Assembly (NCBI GenBank): GCA_016743945.1
Contig: JADGFI010000024.1
Span: forward strand, 19,680 to 83,679
From: Desulfobacteraceae bacterium
GTDB taxonomy: Bacteria > Desulfobacterota > Desulfobacteria > Desulfobacterales > Desulfobacteraceae
Direction of reading: 5' to 3'
Length of the DNA: 64,000 nt
This document shows, one piece after another, positions 34,428 through 41,806 of the stretch. A program made the translations under genes and the position numbers. Each line of letters opens with the position of its first letter. Position 1 is the stretch's first letter. The notes beneath the pieces are model-generated. The model worked only from the letters and a program-made list of their open reading frames with translations, did not search any database and had not been told where the DNA came from.

Positions 34428-36740
34428 ATGAAAAAAACACGCCTAATCTTTATCCTTTTTTTTGTGGGTCTGGTGGGACTCGGGGCTGCTTTTTTCGTCT
34501 ATTTTTTAGGATTTAACCGGGTGGTGCTGAAAAAATTTGAAGGCCGATTGTGGGAGTTGCCGGCACGAATATATGCACGACCTCTGGTTCTCTATTCCGG
34601 TATGAGCCTTGGACCTGATATGCTGGAGAAGGAATTGGCGCTCATGGGCTATCAAAAAGTCTCCCTGCCCTGCGATCTGGATATTCCGGGAAAATACAGC
34701 CGCGCAGGTTCCAGGTTTGAGCTTTTCTCCCGTTCCTTTGATTTCGGGGATAAAAAATCAGGTTCCCTTCGGCTGGCGCTCAGGGTTGAAAAAGGCCGGG
34801 TTGCTGGGTTGAAAAACGGGGAGGATCGCATGGATTTGGATTTGGTGCGCCTGGATCCGGTCCTGGTGGGAAGTTTTTATCCGGCCTCCGGGGAGGATCG
34901 GATTCTGGTGAAGATGGAAACAATCCCCTCCCTTATACCCAAGACCATTGTTTGCGTCGAAGACAAATCTTTTTATACCCATTACGGGGTGGAACCCAGG
35001 GCTATTTTCAGGGCCATGCTGGTCAATTTGAAAAATCAGCAGATGACCCAGGGAGCCAGCACCATCACCCAGCAGCTGGCCAGAAATTTCTTTTTAACAG
35101 CAAAAAAAACCTGGACCCGAAAAATCAATGAAGTGTTCATGTCAGCCGCCCTGGAGTTGAACCATGCCAAGGATGATATTCTGGAAGCATATATCAATGA
35201 GGTTTATCTGGGTCAGGATGGCAATCGATCTGTCCACGGATTTGGTCTGGCCGCCCCTTTCTATTTTGGAAAATCCATCCAGGATCTGCAATCCCATGAG
35301 GTGGCACTGCTGGTGGGGTTGCTCAAGGGGCCCTCTTATTATAATCCCAGAAAATATCCGGATAGGGCTATCAAACGGCGAAATACAGTGCTCAAGGCAA
35401 TGGCCCTTGGTGGGCTGCTGTCAGACGACCAGAAAAAAGCGGCTCTGTCCATGCCCCTGGGGGTGATTCAAGAACCCGCACGGGCAAATTCTGCCTTTCC
35501 CGCCTATCTGGATCTGGTAAAACGCCAATTGCTCAAGGAATACAGGGAAGAGGACCTAAGGTCCATGGGGTTGAGGATTTTTACGGCCCTGGATCCCCAG
35601 ATTCAGCTGACAGCCGAACAGACAGTTGAGGCTCAGTTGAACAGGCTTGCGCGTCCTAGGGGTCTGGAAAAGGAAAAACTTGAGGCCAGTGTGGTGGTCA
35701 CGGCCACCGGCAGCAACGAGGTTCAGGCCCTGGTCGGGGGAAAAAACCCCCATTTCAAGGGGTTTAACCGGGCCCTTGATGCCAGACGTCCCATTGGTTC
35801 GCTGATCAAACCGGCCATTTTTTTAACGGCCCTGGGTCTGGATACCTATACCCTGGTTACCCGGATTGAGGACGGGCCTGTCAGGGTTCCGCTTGCTGAC
35901 GGTGAAGACTGGGTTCCCAGAAATTTTGACCGGAAATACCATGGCCAGGTGCCCCTTTACCTTGCCCTGGTCAATTCCTACAATGCGTCTACTGTAAAAA
36001 TTGGAATGGATCTGGGGCTGCCTCAGATATCGGACACCTTGGAGAAAATGGGATTTCAAAAAACAGGTCCCCTGTATCCGTCCTCCTTGCTGGGCAGCCT
36101 GGAAATGACACCCCTGGAGGTGGCTCAGATCTATCAAACCCTTGCTTCGGGTGGATTTTACTCATCTGCAAGGAGTATTCGCGCCATTTACAGGCCCGAT
36201 GGGGGTCTGGTCCAGCGATACCCTCTGACCATAAAGCAGAACCTGGATTTGGGGGCCGTTTTTTTGCTGAACAAAATGCTCCAGGCCGTTGTCATGGAAG
36301 GTACGGCTAAATCACTTGGAACACTATTGCCAAAGCAGTTGGGAGTTGCCGGTAAAACCGGCAGTACCAATAATTTAAAAGACAGCTGGTTTGCGGGGTT
36401 TACCGGCAACCGCCTGGCCGTGGTATGGGTGGGGCGAGATGACAATCAATCCTGCAAGCTCACGGGAGCGGCCGGGGCCATGCAAATTTTTGGGCACCTC
36501 ATGGGTCAGATTCCAAACCAGCCCCTGGCCCTTGTTCCACCGGATAATGTGGAATGGGCTGTGATCGATGCAAACACCGGCCTTCTAACCGATAAAGCCT
36601 GCCCCAATGCCATGGCGATTCCCTTTATCAGGGGGTCTGCACCGACCAAATCCGTTCCTTGCAGCCCCCGGGCCATGCCCCCGGGAAAAAAAGAAAAACC
36701 CCGATATCTAATTGACTGGTTAAGGAAATTTATAAAATGA
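34428..36740 (+). CDS. mrcB: Penicillin-binding protein 1B, bifunctional
   Basis: The 770-residue class A PBP has an N-terminal membrane anchor (LIFILFFVGLVGLGAAFFVY) and a UB2H-like region (FDFGDKKSGSLRLALRVEKG). The glycosyltransferase domain has its catalytic Glu in CVEDKSFYTHYGVEPRAIFR, and QGASTITQQLARNFFL and EAYINEVYLGQDG follow. The transpeptidase domain has the nucleophile motif GSLIKP, SYNAST (SxN) and KTGST. It polymerises and crosslinks peptidoglycan at the outer face of the inner membrane. The 3' end overlaps the following lipoprotein gene by 4 nt (ATGA), so the two are co-expressed; LpoB-like activation by that lipoprotein is conceivable. Confidence 0.93.
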   Translation: MKKTRLIFILFFVGLVGLGAAFFVYFLGFNRVVLKKFEGRLWELPARIYARPLVLYSGMSLGPDMLEKELALMGYQKVSLPCDLDIPGKYSRAGSRFELFSRSFDFGDKKSGSLRLALRVEKGRVAGLKNGEDRMDLDLVRLDPVLVGSFYPASGEDRILVKMETIPSLIPKTIVCVEDKSFYTHYGVEPRAIFRAMLVNLKNQQMTQGASTITQQLARNFFLTAKKTWTRKINEVFMSAALELNHAKDDILEAYINEVYLGQDGNRSVHGFGLAAPFYFGKSIQDLQSHEVALLVGLLKGPSYYNPRKYPDRAIKRRNTVLKAMALGGLLSDDQKKAALSMPLGVIQEPARANSAFPAYLDLVKRQLLKEYREEDLRSMGLRIFTALDPQIQLTAEQTVEAQLNRLARPRGLEKEKLEASVVVTATGSNEVQALVGGKNPHFKGFNRALDARRPIGSLIKPAIFLTALGLDTYTLVTRIEDGPVRVPLADGEDWVPRNFDRKYHGQVPLYLALVNSYNASTVKIGMDLGLPQISDTLEKMGFQKTGPLYPSSLLGSLEMTPLEVAQIYQTLASGGFYSSARSIRAIYRPDGGLVQRYPLTIKQNLDLGAVFLLNKMLQAVVMEGTAKSLGTLLPKQLGVAGKTGSTNNLKDSWFAGFTGNRLAVVWVGRDDNQSCKLTGAAGAMQIFGHLMGQIPNQPLALVPPDNVEWAVIDANTGLLTDKACPNAMAIPFIRGSAPTKSVPCSPRAMPPGKKEKPRYLIDWLRKFIK

Positions 36741-37219
36741 AAAACAAGAGATGTCTTGTTTGGGCAATCTGCCTGACCACAACTTTTTTCCTTTCTGCTT
36801 GTGCCAGCCAGAAAAGGACCCAGGCTGTGCCGGTTGAAAATCTGCCCCAGATAGGAACCCGGCAGGCAGCTGTTTCCAAGGATTCCCCTGATCTGAAAAT
36901 TTTGATCCGCCTCACCAAAAAGGCGGAAGATCAGATCGATTCCAAGAAACCACAAGCGGCCTTTGCCACATTGGAAAGGGCCCTGGGGATTGATGCCCAG
37001 GACCCTGTTCTCTGGCATCTTATGGCCAGGGTTCAGATGATCCAGGGCAATTTTGAACAGGCCGAGCAGTTGGCCAGAAAATCCAATCTTCTGGCGGCTC
37101 ACAACCCGTCACTTGAAAAAAAAAATGGACAGATCATTGGCAGATCCCTTGCCCTTCGGGGCATGGAACAGGAGGCTGGGGCTGACAAACCAGAAAATGG
37201 GAATAGGCCAAAATTTTAA
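36737..37219 (+). CDS. TPR-like lipoprotein coupled to mrcB
   Basis: A 160-residue lipoprotein with signal CLTTTFFLSAC (lipobox LSAC) and a helical body with tetratricopeptide character (AFATLERALGIDAQDPVLWH, MARVQMIQGNFEQAEQLARK). Its start overlaps the mrcB stop as ATGA. By position it may be an outer-membrane activator or scaffold of PBP1b, analogous in concept to the Lpo proteins of enterobacteria, but there is no sequence evidence for LpoB itself. Confidence 0.75.
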   Translation: MKNKRCLVWAICLTTTFFLSACASQKRTQAVPVENLPQIGTRQAAVSKDSPDLKILIRLTKKAEDQIDSKKPQAAFATLERALGIDAQDPVLWHLMARVQMIQGNFEQAEQLARKSNLLAAHNPSLEKKNGQIIGRSLALRGMEQEAGADKPENGNRPKF

Positions 37220-37291
37220 GGGGTGCGGCCCTATAGGGTGGGCCCAAACTGCTTTTTACTGAAGTTTGGGCAAGGTCTGGTTTGTTTGATT

Positions 37292-37499
37292 CTATTTTTC
37301 CGGTGCTAGGACCAGGGCTGCTTCTCCCTCAAGGACAATTTCATTGCCTTGAGGGAGAACACAGGGTTTTTAATCTGATTCTGTTTTTTTAATTTTTCCA
37401 TCACGGTGATTCTGGCCGTGATCGTATCGTTGATTCTGACAGGCAGATTAAAATTTAATGTCTGGGACAGGTATATGGTCCCCGATTTTACATTAAAAT
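37292..37499 (-). pseudogene. MaoC-like (R)-enoyl-CoA hydratase remnant, C-terminal half, frameshifted
   Basis: Translated on the minus strand, the first part reads VKSGTIYLSQTLNFNLPVRI and NDTITARITVMEKLKKQNQI. A shift of frame at the AAAAACCC tract gives VLPQGNEIVLEGEAALVLAP before a TAG. Together they match the end of MaoC-type hydratases (family pattern of strands plus EGEA near the C-terminus). The N-terminal hot-dog half is gone; the remnant starts inside the end of atoE. A 13-bp inverted repeat (TTCTCCCTCAAGG and CCTTGAGGGAGAA, 37322-37359) lies within it and might now end transcription of the flanking genes. Confidence 0.75.
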
Positions 37500-38843
37500 C
37501 GACGGTAACAGGGTAAATGTAAAGCAGCTAATAACAAACCATGCCACCCAGATAAATGCCATATATCCCCAGACATGCTTGAGTTTCATGCCCACAAGGG
37601 ACAGGGCCGGAATAATATAAAAGGGTTGCAGCAGATTGGTTGCTTCATCACCGTACATGAATGCAGATGCAATCAGTCCGTGGTCAACCTGGAGGGCTTT
37701 GGCTGCCTGGGCAATGATGGGCCCCTGGATTGCCCATTGTCCGCCCTGGGAGGGAACAAACAAATTGATAAAGGATGCGGACAGATAGGAAAACAAGGGC
37801 AAGGTGTTTGCATCTGCCGCATTGATCAAGGCATTGGAAAGAATCAACGTCAGTCCCGAAGCTGCCATCATCTGCATGATTGCACCGTAAAACGGGAATT
37901 GTACCAATACCTGGGGAATGGAACCCACTGAATTTTTTACCCCGTTCATGAAAGAAATAGGTGTGGGATAAAGCCAGGTGCAGAGGGTAATAAATAAAAA
38001 GATTACAAAAAAAAGGTTTAGATTGAGTCCTTCCCTCGAAAAATACAGGCAGATAAAAATGGTAAATCCCAGGGAAACAAAGAGCATAAGAATTCGGTTA
38101 TTGTTCAGCCGGTCTGCAATGGAAGCGTCTTTTTTCAAAACAGGAGTGCCTGTCTGGTCTTTTTCATCCAAGCTTATATTTTCTGCGATGTCCAGGCCGA
38201 GAATTTCATCTGCCGGCGGTTTTGTAAAAACAACAATGAGGATGGTTGCTAAAAACAGCAGGGCGTAGGTCACAAGACCCACCGGGTTGAATGCCGTAGC
38301 CGTAACCGGGACAATGCCGGTAATATCCTGCAGGGCATGCCCCTGGGTTGCCATATAGTTTACAACCGGGGTGCTCAGGCAGATGGGCTGGATCATGATC
38401 ATCATGGCATATCCCGACGCGATCATGATCGGAAGATGCAGTCCCTTAACTTTTTTGCACAGCTGAACAGACAAAATAGGGGTTAAGATCAGGCCAAAGG
38501 CCCAGTTGATCCAGCTTGCAAGAGCCGCAAAGATCAACATAAAAATCAATGCGCTGGCCGGGGTCTTGGGTATTCCCGATATTTTGCCCAAAATTCGTTC
38601 AAACTGGGGGGCCTTTGCTGCCGTGCTGGCGAACAAAATCACCAGAGCAATCTGGAACCCGAACACAAGCATGCCTCCGAAAAGTCCATCGTAGCAGAAT
38701 CCCAGCATGTCCAGGGGGCCGGCATCTGTGACAATTATCCCTGAAACATAAACGATCAGGGCAAGTATCAGACAGAATACAAATGAATCCGGAATTACTC
38801 TGTCAGCAGCAAATTGAAATTTTTTAGTAAATCGCCATAACAT
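37488..38843 (-). CDS. atoE: Short-chain fatty acid transporter AtoE
   Basis: This 451-residue protein has about 10-12 membrane segments. It begins MLWRFTKKFQFAADRVIPDS and contains ASWINWAFGLILTP, GYAMMIMIQPICLSTPV, NLFVPSQGGQWAIQGPIIAQ and GDEATNLLQPFYIIPALSLV, all characteristic of AtoE. The family imports short-chain fatty acids such as butyrate and acetoacetate. It is the last gene of the CoA-transferase/thiolase/atoE series, 45 nt after the thiolase. Confidence 0.92.
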   Translation of the reverse strand: MLWRFTKKFQFAADRVIPDSFVFCLILALIVYVSGIIVTDAGPLDMLGFCYDGLFGGMLVFGFQIALVILFASTAAKAPQFERILGKISGIPKTPASALIFMLIFAALASWINWAFGLILTPILSVQLCKKVKGLHLPIMIASGYAMMIMIQPICLSTPVVNYMATQGHALQDITGIVPVTATAFNPVGLVTYALLFLATILIVVFTKPPADEILGLDIAENISLDEKDQTGTPVLKKDASIADRLNNNRILMLFVSLGFTIFICLYFSREGLNLNLFFVIFLFITLCTWLYPTPISFMNGVKNSVGSIPQVLVQFPFYGAIMQMMAASGLTLILSNALINAADANTLPLFSYLSASFINLFVPSQGGQWAIQGPIIAQAAKALQVDHGLIASAFMYGDEATNLLQPFYIIPALSLVGMKLKHVWGYMAFIWVAWFVISCFTFTLLPSILM

Positions 38844-38888
38844 ATTATTTTTCCTTTTACACAGGGTTTGTTTTTAAAAAAAAATAAA

Positions 38889-40106
38889 CTATACCTTTAT
38901 CACAATTGCATCACCCAGTCCTAATCCGCCACAAATTGCCACTGCTCCAAGACCTCCTCCCCGTCTTTTGAGTTCATAGGCCAGGGTCATGACCAGACGC
39001 GCGCCTGTGGCGGTGTTGGCATGCCCTATGGCGATGGCCCCTCCGTTTATATTGGTTTTTTCTCTTATTTTGCTTGTTTTTTCCAAGTCTCCCTGGCCCA
39101 GGATTTTTGTTGAGGTCAAGGGCATGACGGCAAAGGCCTCATTGATTTCGATCAATTTCATGTCATCAATGCCAAGGCCTGCAATATCCAGGGCTTTGAG
39201 CATGGCTTTGCCGGGGATTTCAGCAATCTGGGCCGGTTCGTTTGCCAGGCAACAATAGGAGACAATGGTTGCCAAAGGGTTTAGGTTAAATTTTTTTGCC
39301 TGTTTTCCGGTGGTCAGGATAATGGTGGAAGACCCGTCATTCAGACCCGGAGAGTTGCCTGCTGTCACGGTGGGGTTTCCGTAGATCGGCTTTAACCTTG
39401 CCAGTTTTTCCAGGGAGGAATCTTTTCTGTATTGTTCGTCATGGGTCAGATATTCAGGATTATCAGGGTCTTGGGACAGGTTAAATGGAATGATCTCCTC
39501 TTTAAATTTGTTTTCGGCCAGAGCCTTGCCGTAAAATTGGTGGCTGCGCAAGGCCCATAAATCCTGTTCTTCCCGGGAAATTTTATTTTCAAGAGCCCTG
39601 TTTCCCGCATCCATGGCAACAGGATTGTAATCCTTGTATCCCAGCCCCATCAAGGGGTCTTCCATGGAAATATTCCCCATTTTTTTCCCCTTAAACCTCA
39701 AATCCCTCAGGATAAAGGGTTCTTTGCTAAAGGTTGTGGCACCTCCGGCCAGGACAAAATCAGCCTCTTTAAGCTTAAGGGCCCGAGCTCCGTATACAAT
39801 GGCTGAAGTTCCAGAGACACAGGCCTTGTCAAGGGTACAGGCAGGAACCGTATTGGGGATGCCCGCCTTGAGCATGGACTGTCTTCCGGCAATGGGGGTA
39901 TAGACGTCCTTGCAGCAGGAGGTGTCTCCCATTCCCCAGAAAACCTCATCAATCAAACCAGGGTCCAGATCAATTTTTTCCAGGGCAGCTTTCATGGAAA
40001 CAGCTCCAAGATCATAGCAGTCAACATCTTTCAATGCCCCGCCAAGTCTGCCAAATGGTGTCCTTACCGCACTTACAATTACAATATCATTGTCTTGCAT
40101 ATCCAT
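38889..40106 (-). CDS. atoB: Acetyl-CoA acetyltransferase (thiolase)
   Basis: The 405-residue thiolase has the acyl-accepting Cys in LDKACVSGTSAIVYGARAL, the His in NINGGAIAIGHANTATGARL and the second Cys in AVAICGGLGLGDAI. Some motif positions differ from biosynthetic thiolases (GHANTATGAR for GHPxGxSGAR), so it may prefer a different chain length or branched acyl-CoA. It cleaves acetoacetyl-CoA or another 3-ketoacyl-CoA to acetyl-CoA. The stop of the CoA-transferase lies 12 nt downstream of nothing else: the gene follows it directly in the operon. Confidence 0.88.
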   Translation of the reverse strand: MDMQDNDIVIVSAVRTPFGRLGGALKDVDCYDLGAVSMKAALEKIDLDPGLIDEVFWGMGDTSCCKDVYTPIAGRQSMLKAGIPNTVPACTLDKACVSGTSAIVYGARALKLKEADFVLAGGATTFSKEPFILRDLRFKGKKMGNISMEDPLMGLGYKDYNPVAMDAGNRALENKISREEQDLWALRSHQFYGKALAENKFKEEIIPFNLSQDPDNPEYLTHDEQYRKDSSLEKLARLKPIYGNPTVTAGNSPGLNDGSSTIILTTGKQAKKFNLNPLATIVSYCCLANEPAQIAEIPGKAMLKALDIAGLGIDDMKLIEINEAFAVMPLTSTKILGQGDLEKTSKIREKTNINGGAIAIGHANTATGARLVMTLAYELKRRGGGLGAVAICGGLGLGDAIVIKV

Positions 40107-40118
40107 TTCTCCCGGTCT

Positions 40119-41432
40119 TTATAGACTCTTTGCGATGGTTTCAAAATATTGTCGTTCCAGAGATTCCCGGAACTGGGGATGGGCGATTCGGATAAGCTCC
40201 TTTGCCCGCTGATTGTTTGTCTTGCCCCATAAATCGGCAATTCCATATTCGGTTACAACATACATGACATCAAATCTGGTATCTGTAACAGCAGCGCCCC
40301 GGTCCAGGCGAGATACAATCCTTGACAGTTTTCCCTTTGCCGCGGTTGAGGGCATGCAGATAATGGATCGGCCGCCTTCTGCAAGGGCTGCGCCACGCAG
40401 AAAATCCAGTTGCCCGCCAACTCCGCTGAATTGCCTGGCTCCGATCATGTCCGCACAGACCTGACCGAACAAATCGATCTGAATAGCCGAATTCATGGCA
40501 CAGATGTTTTTCTGCTGGGCAATGACCAGCGGATTGTTGACATAGCTGCAGCAACGCATCTCAAATATTGGGTTATGATCCACATAATCATAGAATTGTC
40601 GGGTACCCCCCATGAGGGTGCAGATGACCCTGCCCTTGTCCAGGGTCTTTTTTTCGTTGGTTATGACCCCTTTTTCAATCATCCGCATGATGCCGGTGGA
40701 GGCAAGTTCGGTGTGAATACCAATGTCTTTATGGTTTTCCAGAAGGGACAAAACCGTGTCCGGGATGGCACCGACCCCGGTCTGTATGGTGTCACCATCG
40801 TTTATCAAGGTTGCAATATGCTGGGCAATGGCTTTTTCAACCTCGCTGACTTTGACGGCCTCGGGAATTTCGGGGATCTTATCCTCATACTCCACAAAAT
40901 AATCAATTGCCGTTACTGGAATGACAGCCTCTCCTCCGGTCCAGGGCATATTTGGATTCACCTGGGCAATTACCAGTTTGGCATGGTCCACTATTCTCCT
41001 GCAATAATCCACGCTGACCCCCATGCTCACATTCCCGTTTTCATCGGGCAGGGTCACCTGGGTCAACAGAACATCCACGGGCAGCCGGGTTTCAAAGAGT
41101 TTGTCCAATTCCGACATGTGTACGGGGGTGAACTCTGCTCTGTTCTCCCATTGGGCCTTTCGGGTGTCTTTATTATTGAATACGGAATTGTGTATGAAAT
41201 GCTTCTCATATTCAGGCAGACAATAGTCCATTTTCCCCATTGCAAAGCCATGAACGATTTCAACATTTTCAAATTGTTCAGCATTCCGGATCAATGCATC
41301 ATGCAGACTTGCAGGCTGTGCTGCTGCATGCCCATAGACAATTCTGTCGTTGGACTTGATGAAACCTATGGCATCATCAGCAGACAAAGTTCGTGATTTA
41401 TAATGATGATTCCAAGAATTTAGCAATACCAT
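40119..41432 (-). CDS. Acetyl-CoA hydrolase / CoA-transferase family protein (butyrate or 4-hydroxybutyrate type)
   Basis: The 437-residue protein has TGVGAIPDTVLSLLENHKDI, the active-site region GIHTELAS with the Glu nucleophile candidate, FSGVGGQLDFLRGAALA and YVVTEYGIADLWGKTNNQRA. These are features of the Cat1/Cat2/AbfT family that moves CoA between acetyl-CoA and short-chain acids. The start at 41432 has AAAGGA 9 nt before it; the frame is open to 41498 without a site. It is the first gene of the operon and lies about 50 nt after a near-consensus sigma-54 promoter. Confidence 0.88.
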   Translation of the reverse strand: MVLLNSWNHHYKSRTLSADDAIGFIKSNDRIVYGHAAAQPASLHDALIRNAEQFENVEIVHGFAMGKMDYCLPEYEKHFIHNSVFNNKDTRKAQWENRAEFTPVHMSELDKLFETRLPVDVLLTQVTLPDENGNVSMGVSVDYCRRIVDHAKLVIAQVNPNMPWTGGEAVIPVTAIDYFVEYEDKIPEIPEAVKVSEVEKAIAQHIATLINDGDTIQTGVGAIPDTVLSLLENHKDIGIHTELASTGIMRMIEKGVITNEKKTLDKGRVICTLMGGTRQFYDYVDHNPIFEMRCCSYVNNPLVIAQQKNICAMNSAIQIDLFGQVCADMIGARQFSGVGGQLDFLRGAALAEGGRSIICMPSTAAKGKLSRIVSRLDRGAAVTDTRFDVMYVVTEYGIADLWGKTNNQRAKELIRIAHPQFRESLERQYFETIAKSL

Positions 41433-41493
41433 TGAATTTTTTCCTTTCTTTTTTGTTTGACGTATCCATACTTCTTCCACATTTTTTAATGGT

Positions 41494-41509
41494 AGCAACT
41501 TATATGCCA
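41494..41509 (-). promoter_or_regulatory. Sigma-54 (-24/-12) promoter of the CoA-transferase operon
   Basis: On the minus strand the sequence TGGCATATAAGTTGCT matches the consensus TGGCAC-N5-TTGCW, with the invariant GG and GC exactly 10 nt apart. It would start transcription about 50 nt before the CoA-transferase ATG. The gene of a sigma-54 activator lies immediately upstream. Confidence 0.78.
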
Positions 41510-41640
41510 GTTTTTTTCGACACTTTTTTTACAAAAAGATTTCTATTGTTACGCCTTTAAAATCAATGCGTTTACTTTTTTTATGGAGTTGTGATGCCCT
41601 GGGATAGAATGGGATTATGCCGGAGTTATAACTTGTGTGA

Positions 41641-41667
41641 CGAAAATATTTGTCGATATTTCGACAT
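41641..41667. promoter_or_regulatory. Putative upstream activator sites for the sigma-54 promoter
   Basis: TGTCGATATTTCGACA at 41651-41666 is a perfect palindrome with 6-bp arms, and a weaker palindrome CGAAAATATTTGTCG overlaps it at 41641-41655. They lie about 145-175 nt upstream of the -12 element, a normal distance for the DNA-bound activators that loop to sigma-54 polymerase. A half-site TCGACA recurs near 41517-41522. Confidence 0.55.
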
Positions 41668-41710
41668 TTTTATTGCCCATAACCTCTCTATATCCATTAT
41701 GGGTAATGGA

Positions 41711-41744
41711 AAGGCCCTCTGATATTTTAATGCCAGAGGGCCTT
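41711..41744 (-). terminator. Terminator after the sigma-54 activator gene
   Basis: AAGGCCCTCTG and CAGAGGGCCTT form an 11-bp perfect stem with a 12-nt AT-rich loop, 63 nt after the activator stop. The T-run after it on the minus strand is short (CCTTTCC), so it may be leaky. A second small repeat, CCAGGG with CCCTGG, is at 41753-41769. The rest of the 374-nt gap to the CoA-transferase holds the sigma-54 promoter and the activator sites. Confidence 0.6.
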
Positions 41745-41806
41745 GTTGAACCCCAGGGGCAGGCCCTGGATGATATCGATTTTATTGTCAGATTTCGTGC
41801 GTTCTT

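Noticed and set aside
40410..41396. Long open frame on the plus strand opposite the CoA-transferase
   Set aside because: It is antisense to a gene with complete family motifs, has no ribosome-binding site, and its translation is rich in His, Gly and Cys without any recognisable domain.
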